Shown here piece after piece: positions 18,196 through 26,949 of a stretch of DNA of 64,000 nucleotides. This DNA comes from Duganella qianjiadongensis (GTDB lineage: Bacteria > Pseudomonadota > Gammaproteobacteria > Burkholderiales > Burkholderiaceae_D). The translations under genes were made by a program, and so were the position numbers. A model generated the notes under the pieces. The model saw nothing but the letters and a program-made list of their open reading frames with translations, did no database searches and was not told the origin of the DNA. The stretch is taken from NCBI RefSeq assembly GCF_009857915.1, contig NZ_WWCM01000004.1:1-64000 (forward strand), given 5' to 3'. How positions within the stretch are numbered: position 1 is the stretch's first letter; each line of letters opens with the position of its first letter.

Positions 18196-18612
18196 TCAGG
18201 CCTGCAGACGGCCGCGCAGATCGGCCACGCTGGCGCTCCACTCGGCGTAGTGCTCGCTGTCCTCCCACAGTTCGCGCAATTCCGAGCCAGGTGCCAGCAC
18301 CTTATCGAGCACCTGCAAGGCTTTTTGCGCCAGATCGGTGCGTACCCGCGCCTTGGCTTTGCGCGCCGCCACCCACTCGTCCACGGCACGGCTATCGTCC
18401 GTCTGCGGCCCGCCCTTGCCCTGCAGGCGCGCCAGCACTTCGACGGCCACCAGCGCTTCCGCCGCAAACGGCGCTGCCAGCTCGCCGCTGCCTGCCTGCA
18501 GCACCACATCCAGCGTACTTTCCACCGCCTCCAGATTGCTCACCTGTGCCAGATCTTCTGCCCAGTCCTGCGCATAATCATTGCCAAAAGCGTCTACCGC
18601 CCATGTACCCAT
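18196..18612 (-). CDS. DUF4259 domain-containing protein
   Basis: The start was set at the ATG at 18612 because the protein then begins MGTWAVDAFGNDYAQDWAED, the hallmark N-terminus of DUF4259; the longer frame to 18636 adds 8 unlike residues. The 138-residue product is helical and acidic, with a C-terminal ELWEDSEHYAEWSASVADLR. The domain's function is unknown. It ends 6 bp before the sirtuin start and is probably co-transcribed with it. Confidence 0.88.
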   Translation of the reverse strand: MGTWAVDAFGNDYAQDWAEDLAQVSNLEAVESTLDVVLQAGSGELAAPFAAEALVAVEVLARLQGKGGPQTDDSRAVDEWVAARKAKARVRTDLAQKALQVLDKVLAPGSELRELWEDSEHYAEWSASVADLRGRLQA

Positions 18613-18712
18613 TGCGACTCTCCAAACTGCTGGCAACTACGGGACCATACCCGCTGCCATGCTGTACCAGCCAGAATCTTAGCAGACCTGGCAGGAGCCG
18701 GAAGGCGCCGCA

Positions 18713-19498
18713 TTAGAACAGTTCTATCGTCGGCAGCGCTTCGCCAGTCTTTTCCTGTGCAGCATCGCGCTTGACGATCTCGCCCAGTTCATCGACTAGC
18801 TGGTCCAGCGCGCCGGCCACCACCGGCGCCAGCTCGACGCCCGCCACGATGCGCTGGCCGGCACGGCGGATGGCACTCACCATGGCCGCCTCCTGTGCCG
18901 AGCTCAGATCGAAGTCCTGCGACATGTCGTTGAGCTGCTCGACCAGCGATTCCACATTCTGGCCGCTGCGTTCGCGCGCTTCCAGCAGGCGCTGGTGGTA
19001 TTCGCGGCGGGTCTGGTCCAGCATGGCCAGAATGTGCTCCAGCTCAGCGATGCCGCTAGCATTGTCCAGCATGGTGCGCAGCACCGCCAGCCTGTCGTCA
19101 GCCGCAGCGGCTGCAATCGCCAGGTGATCGCGCAGGCGGCCGCACAGGGCGGCATCGGCCAGCGGCATATTGTTCACCAGTATGGTCAGGCGTTCGAAGT
19201 TATAGGCCGCCTTGTCGCGGAAGGCGACGATGCGGTCCATCTCGCGCACATGGCGCACCATCGCCACCTCGCTCGCCACGTCCACGCCCGCCGCGCTCAC
19301 GGTCTGCTCCGTCTCGCCCACGCGCATGTGGATGACCCCCTCCAGCCCGAAGCGGGTCAGCATCTCCAGCAGTGCGCCGGCCACATCCTGATAGCTGCGG
19401 CAGCCATTGAGCTGGCGCAGGCATTGCACCAGCAGCGCATATTCATCGAGCACGCGGGCATACTGCACGGCGCTTTCTTTATCGGACATATCACTCAT
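18713..19498 (-). CDS. GAF-like/coiled-coil protein at the end of the chemosensory operon
   Basis: 261 residues, with no named family that I can assign firmly. Residues about 20-125 (LRQLNGCRSYQDVAGALLEM, then AAYNFERLTILVNNMPLADA and GRLRDHLAIAAAAADDRL) resemble the GAF-like regions found attached to receivers and GGDEF domains in this bacterial group. Residues about 130-200 are strongly coiled-coil, ending in a four-helix-like segment. It follows the last cheY by 43 bp and is probably the same transcript, so it may be the output partner of that response regulator. That role is inference. Confidence 0.65.
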   Translation of the reverse strand: MSDMSDKESAVQYARVLDEYALLVQCLRQLNGCRSYQDVAGALLEMLTRFGLEGVIHMRVGETEQTVSAAGVDVASEVAMVRHVREMDRIVAFRDKAAYNFERLTILVNNMPLADAALCGRLRDHLAIAAAAADDRLAVLRTMLDNASGIAELEHILAMLDQTRREYHQRLLEARERSGQNVESLVEQLNDMSQDFDLSSAQEAAMVSAIRRAGQRIVAGVELAPVVAGALDQLVDELGEIVKRDAAQEKTGEALPTIELF

Positions 19499-19541
19499 GA
19501 TTTCACCTCGCGGGATCGGAATTATCGGTCGACAGCGCCGT

Positions 19542-19916
19542 TCAGGCGCCCGGCAGCACTTGTTTCACCACTTTCAACAGCTCGCCGCCCAGCACCGGCT
19601 TGACCAGCCAGCCGGTCGCGCCCAGCTGCTTGGCTTCGGCGCGCTTGGCGATATCGCTTTCGGTCGTCAGCGTCAGGATAGGCGTGAAGCGGAAACCCGG
19701 CAGCGCCTTGACTTCGCGGATCAGCTCCAGCCCGCCCATGGTCGCCATATTGATGTCGGTAATAATCAGGTCCGGCTTGGCGCCGCCGCGCAGTGCCGTC
19801 ATCGCCGTTACGCCGTCGTCGGCGGTCATGACGTGGAAGCCTCCGCTTTCCAGATTGCTCTTGATGCTCATGATCATGGTGGGAGAATCGTCGACGATCA
19901 TTATGGTCTTGCTCAT
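19542..19916 (-). CDS. CheY-like response regulator (second in the operon)
   Basis: A 124-residue stand-alone receiver. The acidic pocket is VDD at residues 8-10, the phosphoacceptor is Asp54 (LIITDINMATMGG), the Thr switch is in LTLTTES and the conserved Lys is in WLVKPVLG. It overlaps the STAS gene by 4 bp. With no output domain it must act by binding, perhaps to the downstream GAF-like protein or to a motor or pilus target. The operon encodes two such regulators, one being either output and the other a phosphate sink. Confidence 0.92.
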   Translation of the reverse strand: MSKTIMIVDDSPTMIMSIKSNLESGGFHVMTADDGVTAMTALRGGAKPDLIITDINMATMGGLELIREVKALPGFRFTPILTLTTESDIAKRAEAKQLGATGWLVKPVLGGELLKVVKQVLPGA

Positions 19917-20188
19917 GATGGAATTCCTTTAGTTTCGGTGGGAGGGACAGTTTCGGCGCTGACCGGCGTGGCCGGTAGCCAGCTGCGCAAAGCCGGCGCG
20001 GCCGGCCAGGCGGTGATACGCGCTCCGGCGCAGAACAGCAATTGCAGTACGGCCGGATGGATATGGCTGCAGGCGGCCAGATCGACCGGCCCGTTGTGCT
20101 GCTGCAGCCAGTCCAGCAGAGGTTCGGCTTCGTCGATGCTGACATGCCCGCTCAGGTTGGCGGCATCGGCGTGTAAATCGTGCGGCAT
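19913..20188 (-). CDS. STAS-domain-like protein
   Basis: A 91-residue protein whose central VDLAACSHIHPAVLQLLFCAG segment matches the beta-strand plus helix of STAS domains (anti-sigma-antagonist type), preceded by HVSIDEAEPLLDWLQQH. The usual phosphorylatable Ser/Thr of anti-sigma antagonists is Cys/Ser here (ACSH). It overlaps cheA by 1 bp and cheY by 4 bp, so it is translated with the chemotaxis core. STAS proteins occur as accessory genes in several non-flagellar chemosensory clusters. The partner is unknown. Confidence 0.7.
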   Translation of the reverse strand: MPHDLHADAANLSGHVSIDEAEPLLDWLQQHNGPVDLAACSHIHPAVLQLLFCAGARITAWPAAPALRSWLPATPVSAETVPPTETKGIPS

Positions 20189-22443
20189 CAGAAGATCTCC
20201 TTGGGGTTAAGCACCATCAGGACCGAGCCGTCGCCCATCAGCGCAGAGCCGCTGTAGAGCGCCAGTCCGCCCAGCATGCCGGCCAGCGGCTTGAGGATGA
20301 TGCTGACCGCCTGATGGAACTGGTCGACCAGCAGGCCGACGCGGCTATCGCCCTCGCCCAGCACCAGCACGGCCAGCTCCTGCTCGGCGTTCAGCCTGGG
20401 CGGCGCACTCAGGCCCAGCACCTCGTTGAGCGCCAGCAGCGGCAGCACGCAGCCACGCAGCGTTACCACCTGACGCTGCTTGATGCGGCGTACCGATTGC
20501 AGCGGCACGCGCACCGTCTCGCGCACGGCATCCATCGGCACGCCGAAGCGCTGGCCATCGGTCTCGATAGTCAGCACCTGGGTGACGGCCATGGACAGGG
20601 GCAGACTCAGGCTGATGCAGGTGCCGGCGCCGGCACGGCTCTCCAGCGTCAGCGTGCCCTGCACTTTCTGCACGGCGTTGCGCACCACATCCATGCCGAC
20701 GCCGCGGCCGGAAATGTCCGACACTGCCGCAGCCGTCGAGAAGCCCGGCGCGAACACCAGATTCACGGCTTCCTGATCGCTCAGACGGGCGGCACTGGCC
20801 TCGTCTATCAGCCCTTTGGCGCAGGCGCTGCGGCGGATCGCTACGGGATCGATGCCGCGCCCGTCGTCGCGGATGGTGATGCAGACCCGGTCGCCTTCCT
20901 GCCGCGCTGCCACGCTCAGCGTGCCGCAAGCAGGCTTGCCGGCCGCAATGCGGCTGGCGGCGTCTTCGAACCCGTGATCGAGACTGTTGCGCAGGATGTG
21001 CAGCAGCGGATCCGCCAGCCCTTCGATAATGTTCTTGTCGGCCGCCGTCTCCTGCCCGCTGATCTCCAGCCTGACTTCCTTGCCCAGCCGGCGCGACAGA
21101 TCGCGCACCAGCCGCGGGAAGCGCTGGAAGATGAACGAGACGGGCATCATCCGCACCTGCATGATGGCGTCCTGCATTTCCTCGGCGATGCGTTTGATCA
21201 CGCCGTACTGGGCTTCGATTTCGCGCGCCAGCGCCGGAACGGCAAACACCTGCTCGGCCCTTGCCGCCAGATAGGGAATGGCATTCTTGGCCACCACCAC
21301 TTCGCCTATCAGTTCCATCAGGCGGTCGATCTTGCCCTGCTCCACCCGCAGTACCCGCGCCGCGCCGCCTTCCGTGCCAGCCGCCGCAGACGGACCGTCG
21401 GCCTCTGCGGGCGGAGCGGCATCGGCCGGCTGCGGCGCGCCGGGAAACACTTGCGCCAGCCATGCCAGCAAAGGTCCGCTCTGGCCACTCTGTCGGCAAC
21501 TGGCCAGTGCCGCCGCCAGACTCTCCTGCTGTGCGTCATGCCCGGCCTCGTGCAGGCAGGCTGCCAGCACCTGCTGCACGGCTTCCAGCCGCCCATCCTG
21601 CGCCGTCGCCACGCCGGGCAGCGCGAGTATTTCGCGCTGCGCCGCCAGCATGGCTGCCAGCGCCGGCTGACCGGAAACCCGCGGTGGCGCAGGCAGCAGC
21701 CAGTGCTGCCATTGTTCCGGCACATAACGGAAGTGTTCGGCCAGCTCGTCTTCGCCGGCACGACTGATCATGTAAAAGTCCAGATTGCAGCGGAACGGGT
21801 CGAGTTCGGCCAGTTCGGGCCATGGCTCGCGCTCCTGCATACTGCCCCACAGCAGCCCGGGCACACCCATGGCGCGATGCAGCGGATCTTCGCCGCTGAA
21901 AAAACACTGCGCATCGGGACGGTAGATCACCAGACGCGGGTGCTCGCCACGGCTGGCCGCCGCGCGCGCCGCCAGCCACGCCGCCGCCGGCATGGCCGGC
22001 ATAGGCGGCGTTGCCGCTGGCGCTGCGGCGCCTGCATCCGGCGTTGCGCCAGCCTCGCACTGGCCCAGCAGGGCGCGCAGCAGGCGCGCCGATTCCAGCG
22101 CCTCGGCAGCCAGTGCCGCGTCGGCAGGCTGCTCGCGTTCGGCGCAATCGCACAGCCGCCCCACCAGATCCATCGCTGCCAGCAGGCGGTCGGCCAGTTC
22201 GGCGCGATAAGCCATCTGGCCGGCCCGCATGGCCTCCATCACATCTTCCGCCGCATGCAGCAGACGTATCATTTCGGGAAAATCGAACAGCCCGCAATTG
22301 CCCTTGAGCGTATGCACCAGCCGGAATAGTCCGGTGATCAGCTGGCCATCCTGCGGCTGGGCTTCCAGTGCGATCAGGGTGCCGTCGATGGCCGTCAGGG
22401 CTTCACGCGCCTCGGCCAGAAACTGTTCGAGTAGCGTCATCAT
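20188..22443 (-). CDS. cheA: Chemotaxis histidine kinase CheA
   Basis: 751 residues. The P1 Hpt domain has phosphorylatable His44 in LVHTLKGNCG. An atypical region follows at about 175-260 (LVIYRPDAQCFFSGEDPL, later ELDPFRCNLDFYMI and HFRYVPEQW) in the place of the CheY-binding P2. After that come the P3 dimerisation helices, the P4 ATPase (LLHILRNSLDHGFED, DDGRGIDP, GRGVGMDVVRNAV) and a C-terminal CheW-like P5. It receives signals from the soluble receptor through the triple-CheW protein and phosphorylates the two CheYs and CheB. It overlaps its neighbours by 4 bp and 1 bp. Confidence 0.95.
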   Translation of the reverse strand: MMTLLEQFLAEAREALTAIDGTLIALEAQPQDGQLITGLFRLVHTLKGNCGLFDFPEMIRLLHAAEDVMEAMRAGQMAYRAELADRLLAAMDLVGRLCDCAEREQPADAALAAEALESARLLRALLGQCEAGATPDAGAAAPAATPPMPAMPAAAWLAARAAASRGEHPRLVIYRPDAQCFFSGEDPLHRAMGVPGLLWGSMQEREPWPELAELDPFRCNLDFYMISRAGEDELAEHFRYVPEQWQHWLLPAPPRVSGQPALAAMLAAQREILALPGVATAQDGRLEAVQQVLAACLHEAGHDAQQESLAAALASCRQSGQSGPLLAWLAQVFPGAPQPADAAPPAEADGPSAAAGTEGGAARVLRVEQGKIDRLMELIGEVVVAKNAIPYLAARAEQVFAVPALAREIEAQYGVIKRIAEEMQDAIMQVRMMPVSFIFQRFPRLVRDLSRRLGKEVRLEISGQETAADKNIIEGLADPLLHILRNSLDHGFEDAASRIAAGKPACGTLSVAARQEGDRVCITIRDDGRGIDPVAIRRSACAKGLIDEASAARLSDQEAVNLVFAPGFSTAAAVSDISGRGVGMDVVRNAVQKVQGTLTLESRAGAGTCISLSLPLSMAVTQVLTIETDGQRFGVPMDAVRETVRVPLQSVRRIKQRQVVTLRGCVLPLLALNEVLGLSAPPRLNAEQELAVLVLGEGDSRVGLLVDQFHQAVSIILKPLAGMLGGLALYSGSALMGDGSVLMVLNPKEIF

Positions 22444-22814
22444 TTGGGGCTCGCAAGATTGAGCAGCAGCACCACCGGTGCCACCAGTTGTTCGGGCCGG
22501 GTCGGCTTGAGCAGGTAGTAGTTGGCCCCTGCCTCGTAGGCGCGGCGCCGGTCTTCGGCGCGGGCCAGGGTAGAAATCATAATCGCCGGCACCTGCGGCA
22601 CGGCCAGCTGGCGCAGCTCCTTGAGGAAGCCATAGCCATCCAGCTTGGGCATGCTGATATCGACCAGATACAGGTCATAGGGATGGGCCAGCACTTTCTC
22701 CAGCGCCTCCACGCCGTTCACCGCCTCCTCGACCTGGTAGCCGACAGGTTCGAGGATGCCGCGGTAGTACAGGCGCACGGTCGCGGCATCTTCTATGATC
22801 AGAATACGCTTCAT
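22440..22814 (-). CDS. CheY-like response regulator (first in the operon)
   Basis: A 124-residue receiver: acidic pair at residues 8-9 (IIEDAATV), phosphoacceptor Asp52 (LYLVDISMPKLDG), Ser switch ISTLA and Lys in YLLKPTRPE. It sits between cheR and cheA with 4-bp overlaps on both sides. It is one of two single-domain regulators of the cluster and a likely phosphate acceptor from CheA. Confidence 0.92.
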   Translation of the reverse strand: MKRILIIEDAATVRLYYRGILEPVGYQVEEAVNGVEALEKVLAHPYDLYLVDISMPKLDGYGFLKELRQLAVPQVPAIMISTLARAEDRRRAYEAGANYYLLKPTRPEQLVAPVVLLLNLASPK

Positions 22815-23653
22815 AATAGGTCAACCGGTTTTTGATAGACTATGGCTTCCGGAAATTTCCGGATCTTGTACAGCGATGAAATCCTGCTCATCGACTCGGA
22901 GTGCCCGAGGCAGATAAAGCCGCCCGGATTGAGCACATCGTAAAACGTCTCGGCCGCGGCCTTGCGCGACACATCATCGAAATAGATCAGCAGATTGCGG
23001 CAGAACACCACATCGAAATGGCGGTAGGCGCGGGTCTGCCTCGGGTCGGACAGATTCACCCGGGTGAACTCCACCACCGAGCGCAGTTGCTCGGAAATCT
23101 GGTAACCCGATTCAGTCTGGCTGAAATGGCGCGCCAGCATGGCTTTCGGCAGGTGCGCCACGGCGCGGCTGCAGAAATGGCCGCGCCGGGCTTGATCGAG
23201 GATGGTGGTATCGATGTCGGAGGCGATAATTTCCACATCATGTGTGTCGATCTGCGGCCAGCGCTCGAGCAGATACAGGGCGATCGAATAGGCTTCCTCG
23301 CCGGACGAGCAAGGCATCACCCAGATGCGCAGCGGTCGGCCGTCGTGCTTGCGGGCGACGATATCGGGCAGCATGGAATCGACCAGGCACTGGAACTGAT
23401 ATTCTTCGCGGAAGAAATAGGTTTCGTTCACCGTCATCAGATTGGTCAGGGTCTGTAATTCGGCGCCATCGGCATCGAAGCGCAACTGCATAAAATAGCT
23501 GCGGAAGCTGCGATGGCCGGTCTGCTGCATGCGCTCGAGCAGGCGCTTGTCGACGAAGTAGCGTTTGCCCTCATCGAACTGGATGCCGGTGCTGCGATAG
23601 AAGAACTCGCGGAACAGCTGGAAGTCATCGGCAGAAATGCGCGTATTCGGCAT
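22811..23653 (-). CDS. cheR: Chemoreceptor glutamate methyltransferase CheR
   Basis: 280 residues. Transfers methyl from S-adenosylmethionine to receptor glutamates for adaptation. The N-terminal helical domain is DFQLFREFFYRSTGIQFDEG; the SAM site is VMPCSSGEEAYSIAL; the later motif VVFCRNLLIYFDD is the family's NxLIYF signature. There is no C-terminal pentapeptide-binding TPR. It is 6 bp downstream of the HEAT gene. Its likely substrate is the double-tip receptor at the head of the operon, paired with CheB. Confidence 0.96.
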   Translation of the reverse strand: MPNTRISADDFQLFREFFYRSTGIQFDEGKRYFVDKRLLERMQQTGHRSFRSYFMQLRFDADGAELQTLTNLMTVNETYFFREEYQFQCLVDSMLPDIVARKHDGRPLRIWVMPCSSGEEAYSIALYLLERWPQIDTHDVEIIASDIDTTILDQARRGHFCSRAVAHLPKAMLARHFSQTESGYQISEQLRSVVEFTRVNLSDPRQTRAYRHFDVVFCRNLLIYFDDVSRKAAAETFYDVLNPGGFICLGHSESMSRISSLYKIRKFPEAIVYQKPVDLL

Positions 23654-23659
23654 GGGAGC

Positions 23660-24301
23660 TCACATTTCTTCCAGACGACGCAAGGCCAGATCGGCCGCAA
23701 AGGCGATGTAGGGTTCCCCTGCAAAGCGCTGCTTGAGCTGCTGCAGCGGCAGCCGCGCTGCCGCACTGCCCACTTCTCCCAGCAGATCCACCGCGGCGGC
23801 ACACACATTGAGGTGCTCGTCGCGGGCAATCACCTCCAGCAGCAGCGCCTCGACATCGGCGTGGCGCAGCGATTCGAGTATATTTACCGTCAGGATGCGC
23901 AGCGCGCTGTCGCTGTCGCGCAGCAGCGCGGGAATCTGCGGCGCCACCAGCGCTGGCAGTTGCTGCAAGACGCCGATAATCTCCTGACACAGGGCCGGTT
24001 CGCCGCTGCGCAAACAGGCCAGCAACTGCAGCACTACGCCCTGATCGGCCAGCTTGAGCAGGGTACTGAGGATAATCGCCCGCACTGCCGCCTCCGGCTC
24101 GCGCGGCAGGCGCGCCAGCAGCGCTGCGCGCACGCCGGCGCTGCTGGCAGGGTCGCTGCAATCGGCCAGGTCGCGCGCCGCCCAGCGCCTTACCAGTGCC
24201 TGCGGATCGTCCAGTGCGGCGCACAGACTGGCGCAATCGCGTCCGCGCTGGCGCAGCTGGGCGCCGCCCGTCATATCCTGCGCATGTTTGATCAGCCCCA
24301 T
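23660..24301 (-). CDS. HEAT-repeat protein in chemosensory operon
   Basis: 213 residues made of repeated helical pairs: DDPQALVRRWAARDLADC, REPEAAVRAIILSTLLKLA, RSGEPALCQEIIGVLQQLP, RDSDSALRILTVNILESL, RDEHLNVCAAAVDLLGEV. That is five to six HEAT-type repeats forming a solenoid. HEAT proteins act as protein-docking scaffolds. It is embedded between cheB (10-bp overlap) and cheR (6-bp gap), so it is almost certainly part of the chemosensory machinery. It may recruit CheB or CheR to the soluble receptor in place of a receptor pentapeptide tether. That role is inference. Confidence 0.8.
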   Translation of the reverse strand: MGLIKHAQDMTGGAQLRQRGRDCASLCAALDDPQALVRRWAARDLADCSDPASSAGVRAALLARLPREPEAAVRAIILSTLLKLADQGVVLQLLACLRSGEPALCQEIIGVLQQLPALVAPQIPALLRDSDSALRILTVNILESLRHADVEALLLEVIARDEHLNVCAAAVDLLGEVGSAAARLPLQQLKQRFAGEPYIAFAADLALRRLEEM

Positions 24302-25416
24302 GATGTTTCCTGCCGTAGCCAGTTTTTCAGTTGCGCGGCGATGCCGTCCAGCGGCAGCACCATGCTGGCGCCGCCACGGGCCACCAGTTCGCCCGGCATG
24401 CCGTACACCACCGCCGTTTCCTCCGCTTCGGCCAGCGTGCGTCCGCCCTGGCGGCGGATTTCGGCAAACGCCTCGGCGCCGTCATTGCCCATCCCCGTCA
24501 GCATCACCGCCACCAGCTGCTGCGGCGCGACGCAAGCCAGCGCCGAACGCGCCAGCAGTGTCACGGAGGGATGCCACAACTGGGCACGGTCTTCGGGTTT
24601 CGGCATCACGGTCAGCACGCCATTGCGCCGGCACAGCACCACATCGGCGCCGCCACGGGCGATATACACGTTGCCGGCGCTCACGGCCATAGGCTGGGCC
24701 GCTTCGCACACGTTGAGCGCGCACAGCCCGTTCAGCCGGGCTGCAAACGGGCCGGTAAAACTGCCCGGCATGTGCTGCGCCACCACCACCGGCCAGGGGA
24801 AGCTGGCAGGCAGGCGGGGCAGCACTTCTTCCAGCGCACGCGGCCCCCCGGTCGAGACGCCGATCAGCACCACCCCTGCGGTTCTGGCGCCAGCCGTGGC
24901 CGTGGCCGCCGGCACACCGCCAGCGACGGAGCTGACTTTGGCGGCGCTGGTGAGACTGCCAACCTGGCCAGCTCTGGCGCTGACCGGGGCCAGCGCCTGC
25001 CGCCGCATCCAGCCGCGCGACAGGCGGCTGCGCGCGGCGCTACGGACCTTGTCCAGCAATTCCGCGCCGACCATATCGAGCGAAAGCGAAATCGAGCCGC
25101 TCGGTTTGGCAATGTAATCAAGCGCGCCCAGATTCAGCGCTTCGAAGGTCGCCAGCGCACCCTGCTCCGTCAGCGACGACAGCATCACCACCGGCACCGG
25201 GCGCTGCTGCATCATCAGCGCGAGCGCGGTCAGCCCGTCCATCTCGGGCATGTTGATGTCGAGCGTGACCACGTCCGGCTCGAAGCTGGTGTTCAGTGCC
25301 ACCGCTTCGACGCCATCGCGCGCCACTTCGACCCGGAATTCGCCGCTAGCCTTGAACAGCTGTTGCAGCAGGCGGCGCATCAGGGCCGAATCATCGACAA
25401 TCAACAGCTTAAGCAT
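24292..25416 (-). CDS. cheB: Chemotaxis protein-glutamate methylesterase CheB
   Basis: 374 residues. The receiver domain has Asp53 (VVTLDINMPEMDG). An Ala-rich linker follows at about 140-180. The methylesterase domain has catalytic Ser188 (GVSTGG), His215 (AQHMPG) and Asp312 (TGMGNDGAEA). It demethylates or deamidates receptor glutamates when phosphorylated by CheA. It overlaps the triple-CheW gene by 8 bp and the HEAT gene by 10 bp. There is no CheD in the cluster. Confidence 0.96.
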   Translation of the reverse strand: MLKLLIVDDSALMRRLLQQLFKASGEFRVEVARDGVEAVALNTSFEPDVVTLDINMPEMDGLTALALMMQQRPVPVVMLSSLTEQGALATFEALNLGALDYIAKPSGSISLSLDMVGAELLDKVRSAARSRLSRGWMRRQALAPVSARAGQVGSLTSAAKVSSVAGGVPAATATAGARTAGVVLIGVSTGGPRALEEVLPRLPASFPWPVVVAQHMPGSFTGPFAARLNGLCALNVCEAAQPMAVSAGNVYIARGGADVVLCRRNGVLTVMPKPEDRAQLWHPSVTLLARSALACVAPQQLVAVMLTGMGNDGAEAFAEIRRQGGRTLAEAEETAVVYGMPGELVARGGASMVLPLDGIAAQLKNWLRQETSWG

Positions 25417-26938
25417 GGCCGGCCTCCGCCATGGCCGCGCGTAGCTCGGCAGTCTGCAGCAGGAATTGCGGCTCGATCAGCTGCAGCAGGCGGTTGTGCT
25501 GCTCCAGATTGACCATGCGCGCCAGCAGTTGCGCCTGATCGGCCGACAGGCGCGGCGCCGGCTCGATTGCCGCTGCCGGCACTTTCAGCACTTCGGCAAC
25601 GGCGTCGACGATGAAACCGGTGCGCAGACCATCGATCAGCAGCACGATGATGCGCTGGCCATCGTTGCGTTCCACGCTGTCCAGTCCCAGCCGGCGGCGC
25701 AGATCGACCACCGTCAGTACTGCGCCGCGCAGATTGATCACCCCTTCTACCGCCGTAGGCGCTTGCGGCACGTGGGTCAGCGTGGCCGGCACCCGCACGA
25801 TTTCCTGCACATTGGCGATCGGCACGCCAAATTCTTCGGTGCCCAGCCGGAACACCACCATCAGTTCATATTCGCTCTGTACCGCGGCCGTGCTGCCCTG
25901 TCCCGCCATGTCAGCCTGATCCATACTTGCCATCGCCTCCCGGATTGCCGTGTGTTGAAACAGCTGTTCGGTGGACATCACCGAGACCAGCCGCCGCCCC
26001 TCGTCGAGGCGGCAGATATGACTGAGTTCGGCCAGCTGGCTATCGCGCGCCAGCAGTGCCGGCATCGCCTCGACCTGACTGGTGGGCACGCGCAGCACCT
26101 CATTGACGTTATCCACCACGATACCGACCGAACCGGCGGCCAGCGCCACCACCACGATACGGCTGCGCTCGTCCTGACCGATCGCCGCCAGGCCGAACAT
26201 GCGCCGCAGCGACACCAGTGGCAGCAGGCGGTTACGCAGGGTCATCAGCCCCAGCACATGGGACTGGGCGCGCGGTACCTGCACGAAATGCTCGGGCATC
26301 TGCACAATCTCCTGCACTGCGCTGATGGCGATGGCATATTCCTGCTGCGCCACATCGAAGCTGACCAGATGCAGCTCGTCTTCCTTGCGGCTGATCTGCT
26401 GCGCGCTACTGCTCTGCGCCGAAGACGCTTGCGTGCGTCCAGCCAGCGCCGTGGGGGCAAACTCCTGCGCCATCAGGCGTTCGAAGTCCAGCACCATGAT
26501 CATCGGGTGGCCAGCCACGTCTTTCAGCAGGCCGCTCAGCAGATCCGTGCTGACCGAGGCTTCGATCCCTGCCACGCCTTCGATCTGGCTGCTGTCCACG
26601 CCCACCACGCTGGCCACGCGGTCGACCACAAAGCCCATCTGCTGGCCGTAGCCGATCACGATGGCACGCGCACTGTCGTCGTAATCATGTTCCGCCAAGC
26701 CCAGCGTGCGGCGCAGCGAAACGATGGGCAGCACCTTGCCGCGCAAATTGGTCAGACCGTTCAGGGTGGGCGGCGCCAGCGGTACCCGCACCACCTGCGG
26801 CACGCGGATGATTTCCTGCACCGGCGCCATATCCACCGCGAACACTTCGCCACCGGCCATAAAGGTGACAAACTGGCGCGTCTGATGGCCAGCTGGCGCG
26901 CCGCCCGGGCTTTCAGCCTGTTCTGTCAGGGTATCCAT
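25409..26938 (-). CDS. Triple CheW-domain coupling protein
   Basis: 509 residues containing three successive CheW folds, each with the conserved pattern (VQEIIRVPQVVRVPLAP then NLRGKVLPIVSLRR; VQEIVQMPEHFVQVPRA then LRNRLLPLVSLRR; VQEIVRVPATLTHVPQAP then NLRGAVLTVVDLRRRLG). They start at about residues 22, 190 and 355, separated by linkers. Ordinary CheW has one domain. A triple coupler could link several receptors or CheAs and build a fixed array. It is 11 bp downstream of the receptor gene and overlaps cheB. No separate single-domain cheW is present in the operon. Confidence 0.93.
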   Translation of the reverse strand: MDTLTEQAESPGGAPAGHQTRQFVTFMAGGEVFAVDMAPVQEIIRVPQVVRVPLAPPTLNGLTNLRGKVLPIVSLRRTLGLAEHDYDDSARAIVIGYGQQMGFVVDRVASVVGVDSSQIEGVAGIEASVSTDLLSGLLKDVAGHPMIMVLDFERLMAQEFAPTALAGRTQASSAQSSSAQQISRKEDELHLVSFDVAQQEYAIAISAVQEIVQMPEHFVQVPRAQSHVLGLMTLRNRLLPLVSLRRMFGLAAIGQDERSRIVVVALAAGSVGIVVDNVNEVLRVPTSQVEAMPALLARDSQLAELSHICRLDEGRRLVSVMSTEQLFQHTAIREAMASMDQADMAGQGSTAAVQSEYELMVVFRLGTEEFGVPIANVQEIVRVPATLTHVPQAPTAVEGVINLRGAVLTVVDLRRRLGLDSVERNDGQRIIVLLIDGLRTGFIVDAVAEVLKVPAAAIEPAPRLSADQAQLLARMVNLEQHNRLLQLIEPQFLLQTAELRAAMAEAGHA

Positions 26939-26949
26939 GCGGGCTCTCC

